From: Mesostigma viride
Lineage: Eukaryota > Streptophyta > Mesostigmatophyceae > Mesostigmatales > Mesostigmataceae
DNA length: 64,000 nt
Assembly: GCA_009746045.1 (NCBI GenBank)
Contig: RPFO01000648.1
Coordinates: 1,038,021-1,102,020 of the forward strand
Reading direction: 5' to 3'
Shown: in pieces, positions 20,940 through 33,270 of the stretch
Numbering within the stretch: the first letter of the stretch is position 1
Layout: every line of letters begins with the position of its first letter
Notes under the pieces: generated by a model
What the model was told of the DNA's origin: nothing
What the model saw: only the letters and a program-made list of their open reading frames with translations
Database searches by the model: none
Position numbers and translations under genes: made by a program

Positions 20940-23900
20940 ATGAAGCGTAGCAGCTCAGCGCCGAAACGTCCTGCATCTGCCAGATTGGCCCACCGTGACA
21001 AAGTAAGTCATCATATTGGTAGGTCACTATCCGTTGTAAAAGGTATGCCCCTGGTTCCTACTGCTCCTCAGCATGATTATAACGGTTATGTTCAGTGCTT
21101 CAGGGCTAACTGAAGAGGGTCCTGCAATTACCTCAGTTCAAGCTAGCTAGCTCAGTGGGCATTATTGGTCTTGGGATCCTCGAAGTTCGAGGTTTCTTAC
21201 ATTTTCTGGATTTTCCACTGCTTCCCGTGACAACCGCAATCTATACTTCACTCCTTGCTAGCCTCACGGTCCTCTTGGGGGCAAAAATTAGGAGTCAGGG
21301 TGGTATGTGACTGGAGTTCTTTGACTTTTAATGTTTTAGACCCTGCCAACGGGGTACTCGTCCAGTTTAATTTTCGGTCTAGTCCCAGGCGCTAACGCAT
21401 GTAACAAATCCATCCCAAAAAATTCTGCGTGGGTCATGAACGTTCTCACGGGTTGCTCTGCGGCTTCCGGTCTTGTACTTCGCCCGGCAAGCCGCCTGTA
21501 GGTTGGCACATCAACAATAATTCTGGCAACCCGGCCATTGGCTGCGCTATTTGGTCGTGTTATTCCGCCACAGTAATTACCTTGGATCCGCTGTGGTAGT
21601 TAAGGTATACATCGTACTTTGTATTTGACAAGCATGCCCTGAGTATGCCCAGAGTATATTCCTGTCGTCTTGCTGCTGGCGAAGGCGTTAATAGTTCGGA
21701 CATCACTCCGAGTATGGTGCCTGCCGTAGGTAGGAATGCGTCCACTGGCCGTAAGGAACCTTCCTGCTCCGTATGCGAGTAGCAATGCGGCACACCCTAT
21801 GTGGCGGTAGTACACAAGCCGTGTAGCGTGTGCCAGCCACAAGCCGTGTAGCGTGTGCCAGCCACAAGCAGTGTAGCGTGTGCCAGCCAAAGGGCGGCGC
21901 ACGGTGTATGTCGCTGGTGCCCATGCATGTGACGGGGGACGTGGGACTCGCAGTGAGTGTGGGACAGTATTGTGAAGGGGTGCAGTATTGTGATGGGCTG
22001 GGACAGACATGGGTGTGACGTCGGACAGCATACGGCGGGATGGGCAGCCACTCATGGTTTCTTCGGCTTGTGCTTGTGCTTCTCTTCTTCTGCTTCAGCA
22101 GTATAGTCTCTCCTTCACCCCTGTGAGGCCCCCGGGTCTCGGCTTCGTACGGTCTGCCTAATCATTTTTCTACCATCATAGCTTACCGTTGGGCTCGTTG
22201 ATATGCCTTTTTAGCGATCTACTCGTTTGTTTTCCTATGGAATATCCTATCCTATGTCCCTGTCTACTCGTCTACCTGTCTAGCGACCCGCCTGTCTGCC
22301 TATCTACTTACTTTTCTTCGCTACATAAGCGCTCTGCGTATTGCTCCAGGCAGTTTCCTCATCTATCTCACTCCGCGCCGATGTTCCAGGCAGTTTCCTC
22401 ATCTATCTCACTCCGCGCCGATGTTCCAGCCAGTTTCCTCATCTATCTCACTCCGCGCCGATGTTCCAGCCAGTTTCCTCATCTATCTCACTCCGCGCCG
22501 ATGTTCCAGCCAGTTTCCTCATCTATCTCACTCCGCGCCGATGTTCCAGCCAGTTTCCTCATCTATCTCACTCCGCGCCGATGTTCCAGCCAGTTTCCTC
22601 ATCTATCTCACTCCGCGCTGATGTTCCCAATCGTATCCACCCCCCTGCAGGAGTCGCTGGCGGAAGATGTCACCAGCCTCAAGCGAGATCTGCGGGTGAG
22701 GCCTGCGATGTGCCATGAAACACATACTAAACAGAGACCCGCTTTTGTGCTTTGTCACTCTTGCTGAGCGCCCAGGCACCGCGCGCACCCCGCGCTAGCG
22801 CCCAGGCGTCATACTCACCATCGAGGCGCGCATGTGTTCATCGTAGCTATAATGCTAGAACGACTGTCTTTGGAAAGCACAACAAGGTTCGTTGGAGAAG
22901 TAGACATGGAAATTGCTAATAATAGGGTGGCAGGAAACAGCGTCCCTTACCCATCCACGCACAGCAATTTTACCCATCTTTCACTAGTTGAGATGGAATA
23001 GCATGAAAGGTGCTTGTCTTACCCATGCCCATTTCCCTGGTGGTGCAGCCCTTAACATCACTTGTTTGGCCCTTAGCATCAGCCCTTAACATCAAGTGTT
23101 GGTTGCACACCGTGGCTGTCATTCCTGAGCGAGAGCTCCTGCCCATTATAGCGCCACCGGGCAGGCGAAGGAGTGCCCACGTGATGCAGCCCAGCGAGTG
23201 AAGCTGTGCCAGCTGGGGCCACCAGGTTCCCTTGGACCTGGTCTCTGGCTTCCCAGAGGTCCTATTGGCTTTCTGTGGTCCATTTGGGAAGTGGTCAACG
23301 GTTCCTATCTTCAGCCGGTAGTCAATAATGGAACTAGCCGCACTCGAATAGATGGCAGGAGTCAATCAAACATCTCGTGCTCTGATAGATGGCAGGATTT
23401 GTTTGTATTCCCTCCACGCTAGTCATGCTAGTTCCTTTACATCTAGTTCTAGACCTATGAACTTGCACGAGTGAGTAAGTATATTATGGTAGATGATAGA
23501 CAAATACTTCTATCATGATACTACTAGATAAAGGTATGATGGATGATAGATGAACCTTATGATTGTGATGGATGAGCGGATCCACCGGCATCCAGTCCAT
23601 GCTGGCTCCATTACAGGAGGGCGGCGTAGGCCAACGCGGTCTGACCCTTGTAAGATTTAGGAATACTGACAGTGTCAGACTACTTGTACAGACTCCTTGA
23701 TTACTACTGACAGTATCAGACTACCGGTGTCGTCCTCTTGTATCCTCGACCCTCCCCCCAACCTCTTCAGGAGGCGGCGGAGGCCAACGCGGTACTCCAG
23801 GTGCGCAACCGGCAGCAGGAGGAGATGTGGCAGCGCCAGCAGCGGACGATGCGCAAGTCGGGGCGATGGGTCGGGCAAGGGGGCGACGAGGGGGACGGCG

Positions 23901-26900
23901 AGGGGGACGCGCCACAAGGTAGGGGAGATGGGGATGCGCGGCAAGGTAGGCACGAGGGTGGTGCTCCTAGATCCATACTTGCATATATTTTAAGTCGCTG
24001 CGCTAGGTAGGGCGAGGGATCGGGCAAGTGTGTAAGACCCCTTGCATCGCTTTGCCCGTTATCGAGCTCATGAACATGCATGTATGCCATTAGGGTGGCG
24101 TTGTAGATGGTGAGGCGGAAAGGGCGCTGCGACGCGTGGCCACTTCCCGGTGTTACCTCGTGGGGCCCTGTGATAGGGGCTGTAATCTGTGGTATGATAG
24201 GGCCTGTTATCTGTGGTATGGTAGGGCCTGTTATGTGTGGGTCATGCCACCATATAGCAACCATCGCGCTACTGATCGGCCATCGTTTGCTATTGGTCCT
24301 GGTGGGTAGGTCTGGTGGACAGGCATGGTGGACAGGTCCTGGTGAGCAGGTCTGGTACGAGTTAGGCCCTGTCGGGCAACAGGGGGTGCAACAAGGGCGT
24401 GGGTGTTCTGTATATTCCCTTTTAATATCAGCTATGCCCCCTTTTGACAACATTTATCTAATCCAACCCCCTTCCAGGGTCCCAGAAGCATCTGATATGG
24501 TCCCAGAATAATATTTGTCAATACCTGGGCAGCCTTTCTCACCACCTGAGGGAGACCCGGCCAGAAACCCGGCTCAGGCCCAGAGAAACACCCTCCACCC
24601 TGGTTATTTCCAGGGGGTGGGGATATTTAAATAAACTGAACAAAGTTAAGTAAATTAATTCCCCCCCTGCCCCTCCCTGTATGGCCGGCAGAGTGCCACG
24701 TGTCCCCCCCCCTGATTGGCTGGTTTATAGGCCCAATATAACCAGGGTAGAAATAGGCTCCGCCCTGGTAATTCTAACGTAAAAAAGCCCCCATCACCTT
24801 GTTGGTGGCAGGGGCTGTTAGGGTTTGACACCCGGCTGTTAAATGCCTTCAAACTTTGACAGGGTATTTTTCCATTGAAAAAAAAAAAAAGCTACTATTA
24901 AGTATCTTTAGAATATCCAGGATTCTCCCAGTACCACCAGGGGTAGAATAATATCCCCCTAGTCTAAAGCCCGCTGGGTCCCTCCCAAAGATGGCCGTCG
25001 CGTGGGCCCGCGCCGTGGGGAAGCTAATGCGATACTAGTTGACCTCTGGCCATCTGCGCACAAACAATAAAGAGGGCGATGCGGGCAGAGCTCTCAGTTT
25101 CCCACACAATCGGATGCGGCAGTAGCTACTGTGAGATGGCATCCGTGGCTTGGTCACCTTACAACTGATAGAAATGCTTCCTGTAGGTGGCTGTTGATGT
25201 AATATGGCCGGCTGCATAAACTGGCCGTCTACCCTTGCTGAATGGACTCTGCAATCGCTTTTCCTTGCTGCAACAGCGCTGGATGAAGATGTGGCGGAGA
25301 TGCGCCGGCGGCTGCACGCCCACAGGGACGCCAGTGGCAATGATGACGGGGACCCCGGTGTCATGCCACTGCTAGACGAGGAGGAGAAGGGGGAGCTGAA
25401 CGCGTATGTGGCCGAGATGATGCGCCTCAAGGTGAGGGAGGGGAAGGGAGGGGGGGGAGCGGAGCGTGTATGTGGCCGAAATGATGCGCCTCGCGATGAG
25501 GAGGCTAGTAATGTCATTTCTAGGAGGCAGCCGCGCCAATGTCAGGGGAAGGAGGAAGTGAAGGGCGAGGGGAAGAGGAGGAGGAGGAGGAGGAGGAGGA
25601 GGAGGAGGAGGAGGAGGAGGAGGAGGAGGAGGAGGAGGAGGAGGAGGAGGAGGAGGAGGAGGAGGAGGAGGAGGAGGAGGAGGAGGAGGAGGAGGAGGAG
25701 GAGGAGGAGGAGGAGGAGGAGGAGGAGGAGGAGGAGGAGGAGGAGGAGGAGGAGGAAAAATTAATAGGAAACAATGCACTGACTAGATATCTGAAGCATA
25801 CAAGCTTAATTGTGCACTAGGACTAGTAAACTTGTTTGATTGTGTGCTGTCACCCCGGCAGGCGCTCACATCTGGTACTGACTATGTTTGAATCCAAACA
25901 TGTTTCAATGTATGCTCCATGGGATGCAAACTGTTACCCCGGCAGGCGCTCATCGCCCGCATGCGCGACCAGATGGTGGAAGAAGCGGCGGCACAGAAGC
26001 GTCGCCAGGAGAAGCTGGCGCAGAGGGAGCTGCGGCTGAAGCAGGAGGGGGAGGCGCTGCGGCATCACGTGCGTGTCTCGTGGCTCGGCTTATAATACTC
26101 GTTGTCACAATGTTCATACGCGTTGTCACAATGATAATTCTTTTTGTCACAATGATAATACTCGTCAGAACGATAGAACTAGTTGTCAAATTGCCTGCCG
26201 TGCCCCCTCGTCGCACTATTCATGGCCTTGTGGGTGCCCGCGTCGCAGACTGCCCATGAGTTCGCTATCATCCTTGTCCTCTTATTGCTGGCCGTGGACG
26301 TGCGCGCTCACATGCCCACTCCCTCTCTTTGTCATTCCAATCGCTAAACTAACCCCATCTCCCACCGTGCGTACCTGCGTACAGACCGCCTGTCGCAAGT
26401 GCCTGTGCATCTATCTAATATGCGGCCCCCTTTGCTTGGTGTTTGCCCGCATCGCACATCGCGGGCGTGCATGCATGCATCCCAGCCCTTTCCCTTTGTT
26501 GTCTCCCCATCGCAATATCTGAGGCTTTTTGTACGCCCTCATCACTCATCCGTGCCTGCATCGCTCCTTGGCGGTCCCCCGCCGCAGAGCGCGGACGTGC
26601 ACGCGGCCAACGCGCGGCTGTGGCAGTGGAATCGGTGCGCTGACATCATCGCTCTATTTGTTCCCCATGGCCCGTGTCTTGCTACACTTTTATTTATTTA
26701 TCATCGCAGACTGCGGACGTGCGCGCGGCCAACGCACGGCTGCAGCAGTGGAACGAGGCGCTGACAGCATCACTCAACGAGATGACCGAGCAGGCGGCGC
26801 AGCTCAGGGGGGAGGCGCACAGGGGGCAGCAGCGCGCGGCAGAGGCGGAGGTGTTGCGGTCGGAGCTGGTGACGGCGACTGGTAGGCAGCGCATGGTGGG

Positions 26901-29900
26901 GTGAAAATGCTTGGCTCACGCCACCCCAACCTTCATCACCACCTGTTATGGCATGCTTGGCTCTCCCTGCGGCCCTCTGCCTGAGCTCTGCCCTACAAAT
27001 CTCTGGCCGGAATCCTTTTGCCGCTCGGCTCGAAGGTGCTGGACCAAGAGTCATATAGTTCTGCTATATCCTTACACCTATTTAAATCAAGCTCCGTGAC
27101 CGTTGGTTGCAAAATTCATGATACAAAATTCCACGATTGGGGGATACTACCGCATGAAGCGCCAAGCGCGCAGGCAGGTGCGCGGCCGCTTCAGCGGCCT
27201 CCTCTCCGGAGCACAGCGAAGGAGCACGGTACTTCGAAGAAAGGATGGAAGGAGTTTTAGCGGCGACGGGCGATGGGCGACGGGCGACAAGCAACTACCA
27301 CGGGCCAATAGTCAGGGGCCGCTAGCCACGGGCAACCAGCCACGCGCAACTAGCCAGTGACGGGCAATGTCAGCAACAGACGGAGGGAATGACGGGCGAT
27401 GGGCGACGGGCGACCGGCCACGGCTCTATCCACGGGCAACTAGCCATGGGCCACGGCCAACTAGCCACGGAGGGATGGAAGGAATTTTAACAGCCCACTA
27501 GCCACGGGCACCGGGCCACGGGCACAGCCACGGGAATTCAGATAGCAGCTGGACTTGAATAGGAGTCTCCAATAGTAGAGTCTGAAATAATAGGGGGCTT
27601 GGCCCCCACGGGGCCTACTTGTGTAGTATCACTCGCCCTTGACTCTCTGGCCCACCTACCATCTGCCGAGGCCTTGGCTTACGTCCACGTGGCAGGCTGG
27701 TTGCACCACCACGTGGCAGGCTGGTTGCACCAGCTGGGCCACCGCATTTTGTCCATCATGCTTCAACCCATCCTGTTTTTAGCGGCCGTGGCCTAGCTCA
27801 CGCTGGTGACTCTCTACCCCACCCACCAACTCTTCGGCCTACATACCAACCCTAGGCCTTACCCACCACCCCGCAGAGGCCATTGGCTCACCCATCAACC
27901 CTTGCTTGGCCTTACCCACCACCCCGCAGAGGCCATCGGCTCACCCACCCCTCCTGGGCCTTTCCCACCACCCCGCAGTGGCGGTGGCACTGTGATGGCC
28001 CCTAGCACATTTACCCCACCCATTCTCGGCCTGAACCTGCCACCCACAGAGGCCATGTGCTTGGCCATGGTGACTTGGAGGTCACGGAGTGACTTTCTGG
28101 TCCAGTCCATTCGCGTCGTGGCCCATGACGCACGATAGCCCACGCTGTGTTCGGCTCACCCACCCACTCTCTGGCCCTCAACGGTACCCTTCCCCTGCAG
28201 AGGCCATGGCGCTGGAGCGAGCGAAGCGGGATGCGGTGGAGGAACACCTGGCGGCCGCGGCGGCAGGGGTGGAGGAGCGTGATCACCGGCTGCGGGAGGT
28301 GATGGGCCTGGTGGGTGTTACAATAAGAGAGGACAGGGAGGTTGCAGGGGTTGGGGAGCTTGCAGGAGAACGGTTGCAGAAGTTGGGGATGGTGAATAGC
28401 AGGGGATGCCTTTTCGACCACGCTGCCATACCGTGCCAAGTGGTCGCATGACCTGCAACGTGGTACCAATGCCTCATATCACGCCATTGATGCCCTTACC
28501 GTTGCTACTGTGACATCCATGCTAGCGCACGCCACATGAAGCATTCATGACGTCCACAAGGTGCATTGGGAGGAACGTCACCTCTTCAGCTGCATGCACG
28601 ACACTCCATGTGTTATATATGCCACCATTTGCTACATTTTGTCATACCCCAAACTATGAATACTAGATGGAGCATTCGGAGGACCAGTGGCGCTCCAACT
28701 CCACTCGCTACCCCACTCTAATGGGCACTACATGCTAACACCTGCCACTTGCAACGTCGATCATGATCGTCAGATGGAGCACCTGGAGGAGTACCGGCGC
28801 TCGAACTCGGACGGCGACGCGTCGCTGCGCAAGATGGTCGCCGCCGAGAGGGAGCGCGCGCAGGTGGCGGAGGAGAAGGTGAGGAGGACGTTTATATAGA
28901 CTAGCAGGATACTAGTTGGGTGGCCGGTTTTTTGTACAGGGCAGGGGGGTGGGAGTGCGCGCAGGTGGCGGGGGAGAAGGTGAGGAGGACGTTTGTATAG
29001 ACTAGTACGATACTAGTTGGGTGGCCGGTTTTTGGTACAGGGCAGGGGGGGGAAGTGCGCGCAGGTGGCCGAGGAGAAGGTGAGGAGGTTGTGTCTTTAC
29101 TAATCGGGTACACAGTGGCAGCGTAAGAAGTAGTTGGGTACGGGCCTCTGTCCATGTGGCCTGAATATGCACCTGGCGCTGCTGGACCTGGCGTCGACTC
29201 CCTCATGCGTGAGCATGTCTGCACTGATGTTGTTTGTCAGCGGTATCAGAGTACCGGCCCTCTTGTATCACATTTCGACATGCTTTACAACTTTTCTGGT
29301 TGACTGCCCAGCCGTTGGTAGCTAAGGAATTGATGAAATACTCGTGGCAATTAGGCTGGGCAATTCGGTACTTTTCATGTGGCAATCTGTTTAAAATAGG
29401 CCACGTGGCAGAATCTTTGTCGGTACGTTTCCGTATGTGTTATTTGTCCTTGGCCGATGACTCTACAGATACTGTATAAGTCGGCCTAGTGGTTTCTCAC
29501 TGTGATTTTTAGTGAGTAATTGTCCGTACGGTACTTTTGGACAATTTGCAGTGGATCGGCGCTCACTGAGTAGTCTAGAAATCTTGTCCTCGTTGGCCAA
29601 GTGTGTTTGCCTCGTTGGCAAGCATTAGCGAATTCATCTAGGCCTCGTTGGCCACATGCTCAGTGGGTTAAAGTTGTCAATCAATTTATTTTTAATACAA
29701 GCTTCGTCTTTTGGCTGTCATTGACAATTGGGTAAAAGGGTGAGGATCTTCGCTCCTCCCCCCGTTTTTAAACATTGTTCATAGCAGCAACGCTCCGGCT
29801 CAGACAGCCCTCTGGATGCGCCCATCTACCGTCTCAACATGAAGGTCGAACGTCTCATGATACCCAAGGGGGGCACGCACGTTAGCACTACCAAATAATG

Positions 29901-32900
29901 AAGTAGCGATCAATCAAGGAACTAGTGATCAATTATTGTACTATTGATACTACTCTCAATTAATCAGCTCGTCAACTGCTGACTGGATAATTTATCAACC
30001 GATTACTCAACCGTGCCCCAGGTGCCCACCTGGCGCCGCTGGACCTTATTTATTAATTTTTATTTGCTCCTGCCATTCCTGGGCTTCACATCAGCATGGA
30101 TGCTTCCCTCCCCCACCCCCCACCCCCACCCATCCGTGTGCCCCCATGTGCCCAGCTGGCGCGGCTAGAGGAGGACCAACGCGTCGGCATGGAGTCGTTC
30201 CTGGAGCAGCACCGGGCGCTGGAGAAGGCCCACACCGAGCTGGCGCAGAAGTGTTTCGAGCTAGAGAAGCACTACCAGGGGGGAGGGGGCGCGTTCGCCG
30301 GGACCGCCGCGGTGGATGAGTTGAGCGACGAGGTGCCACCCAAGCCGCTGAGGTGCGGGGCCTTTATTGTATGTAGGTCTTTTAGGCGTCTTCTACGTGA
30401 GGTGGCGGATAGTCCCACCTCATGGTTGTGTTTTCTATGTGAGGTGGCGGCTAGGCCCACCTCTATGGTCGTGTTTTCTACGTGAGGTGGGCACGCGTAT
30501 TATTATTATTGTTGTTATCATTATCATTATTATTATTATTGTTATTATTATTGTTGTTATTATTGTTATTATCGCGTACTACGTCGTAACCCCGCCACTT
30601 TCTCGCCACTTGCCACATCTTCCACATAGGGATTCCTGAGTACCCATGGCTTACACCATTTGCTGCACATACACATATCGCTTCAACATGGCCTGGCACA
30701 CCAATCGCTGAAACATACTTCACACGCACCCTGCAGGCAGCGCACGGCCAATGACCCGGCCGCCGTGTCAGTCGGCTTTGCCTGCGGGGACATCGTGGCT
30801 GCCCTAAATTTGGCGCGCGACACCACGGTCCCCGTGGTCCTGCGCGCTCTGGCGGACGGCACGGTGGATGACGCCGAGATGGCGCAGGTGAAGGAGGCGC
30901 TGGCGTCCGCCACCGACCGTGTGATTGCCGCCATGGACACCGCGCAGGGGGCTTGCCTCGAGATCATCACGGAGGCGCGGTCGGACGGGAAGGTGAGTGT
31001 GTGTGGGGGGTTCGGTATGGATCTCATGGTGTCTGTGTGTGTGGGGGGGATGGCGGGGTCCGGCGTGAAGGTAAGATTGGCGAGGTCCACTAGGAAGTAA
31101 GGGTAAAGGGGGGGGCGATCGGCGGGGCGGTAGCGGTGCAGGGGGGGAAGAAGGTCGGACAGGAAGCTGAGTGTGTTGGGCATGATCATGCGGTACGGTG
31201 GGTATATGTTTGGCGCGCTTGTGGAAAAAGGTTGGGTTAAGTGCACGGGGGAAATTTGGGTTGATGGCATGGTCTGTGCGTGTTTGCGCGCATGTGTTTG
31301 TGTGTGTGTGGGGGGGGGTGCGCGCGTCTGTCTGTGTCTGTGTGTGATGGTGGGGTCGGGTGGGAGGTGGGGCGATCCGATGGAAAGGGAATTCCCCTCT
31401 CTTCTCGCTAACTAGCTGAGCTGTTTCCTGCTAACGGCCACTCTGCTTGCCAGGTGTCGGCGGCAGAGCGGCGCTACGTGGAGGCGCAGCTACGCGCGAT
31501 CCGCGACACGCTCGAGTGCGCCTCGGAAGGGTTCAAGGAGGCAGTCGACGAGGCCATGGACAGCGCGATGGGGCGCGACGAGGACGACGAGCAGGAGGGT
31601 GTGCCGGACGCCAGCGAGGACAAGGGCTGGCTGCAGAAGAGAAGGGAGAGCAAGGCGGCCGACGCGATCCTGGACCTGGTGGGGGAGGCACGGGAGAAGG
31701 CGATGAAGAAGATGGGGCAGGTGGGTGGATGTGTGGTGATGAGGATGGGTCAAGTGAGAACAGTGTCTGCAGCGTGGTTGCTGATGAAGAAGATGGGGCA
31801 GGTGGGTGGATGTGTGGTGATGAGGATGGGTCAAGTGAGAGCAGTGTCTGCATCGTGGTCACTGATGAAGAAGATGGGGCAGGTGGGTGGATGTGTGGTG
31901 ATGAGGATGGGTCAAGTGAGAGCAGTGTCTGCAGCGTGGTTGCTGATGAAGAAGATGGGGCAGGTGGGTGGATGTGTGGTGATGAGGATGGGTCAAGTGA
32001 GAGCAGTGTCTGCAGCGTGGTTGCTGATGAAGAAGATGGGGCAGGTGGGTGGATGTGTGGTGATGAGGATGGGTCAAGTGAGAGCAGTGTCTGCAGCGTG
32101 GTTGCTGATGAAGAAGATGGGGCAGGTGGGTGGATGTGTGGTGATGAGGATGGGTCAAGTGAGAGCAGTGTCTGCAGCGTGGTTGCTGATGAAGAAGATG
32201 GGGCAGGTGGGTGGATGTGTGGTGATGAGGATGGGTCAAGTGAGAGCAGTGTCTGCAGCGTGGTTGCTGATGAAGAAGATGGGGCAGGTGGGTGGATGTG
32301 CGGTGATGAGGATGGGTCAAGTGAGAACAGTGTCTGCAGCGTGGTTACTGATGAAGAAGATGGGGCAGGTGGGTGGATGTGTGGTGATGAGGATGGGTCA
32401 AGTGAGAGCAGTGTCTGCAGCGTGGTTACTGATGAAGAAGATGGGGCAGGTGGGTGGATGTGTGGTGATGAGGATGGGTCAAGTGAGAGCAGTGTCTGCA
32501 GCGTGGTTGCTGATGAAGAAGATGGGGCAGGTGGGTGGATGTGTGGTGATGAGGATGGGTCAAGTGAGAGCAGTGTCTGCAGCGTGGTTGCTGATGAAGA
32601 AGATGGGGCAGGTGGGTGGATGTGTGGTGATGAGGATGGGTCAAGTGAGAACAGTGTCTGCAGCGTGGTTACTGGCACCCGTTGGCTGCACGGTGCATGT
32701 GGGGGAGGCCAGGGAGAAGGCGATGAAGAAGATGGGGCAGGTGGGGTGGGGGTGGTGGCGTGCGCAAGAAGATGAGGCACATGAGGGCAGTGTGTGGCAC
32801 GAGGTGTGTTGATGTGCGTGATGGGGCGGGTGTTGCAGTGCGAACGTGCCGATGGTTGGGTGGGTATGCGGTGTTGTGGCCGCAGCAGATGTGGAAGAAG

Positions 32901-33238
32901 ATGACTCAGCTGGGGTTCTGGTTGCTTCCTGTGGCAACCACGATGGCTCAGGGGGGTTGGGTTGTGACACACACAGGTGGACGTGACGGTCAACCTGGAG
33001 CTGCAGAGCCACGCGCAATGCCCCACTCTTTGATGTGATCTGCACTCACATGATCACGCCTTTTCCTTCTATTACTAACCTGCATGCACCCAGGTGGACG
33101 CGGCAGTCAAGCTGGAGCTGCAGAACCACGCGGCGGACCTGCACGGCGTCTTCCGCGTGTTGCTGCGCACGGTCAGCGATATACTCAAGGAGGCGACGGG
33201 CGTGCTGGCTTCCGCAATCACCGCCGCCAAGGAAGACG

Positions 33239-33270
<32 letters not shown>

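Noticed and set aside
22189-22767. 192-codon open frame with repeated SSISLRADVPA
   Set aside because: A 40-bp minisatellite in intron 1; only 22651-22695 in it is likely to be an exon, in its own frame.
24519-25030. SINE insertion ending in poly(A)
   Set aside because: A run of 13 A is present, but I could not find a target-site duplication or a pol III A/B box pair.
25524-25790. Poly-glutamate exon in the coiled-coil gene
   Set aside because: An acceptor exists, but there is no GT donor after the GGA run, a stop follows, and exon 4 joins 25946 in phase without it.
31447-33026. Plus-strand frame with DEEDGAGGWMCGDEDGSS repeats and minus-strand SSSPHIHPPAP repeats
   Set aside because: Other frames of the 81-bp array. 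Only the frame continuing exon 11 (MKKMGQ) has a link to real coding sequence.
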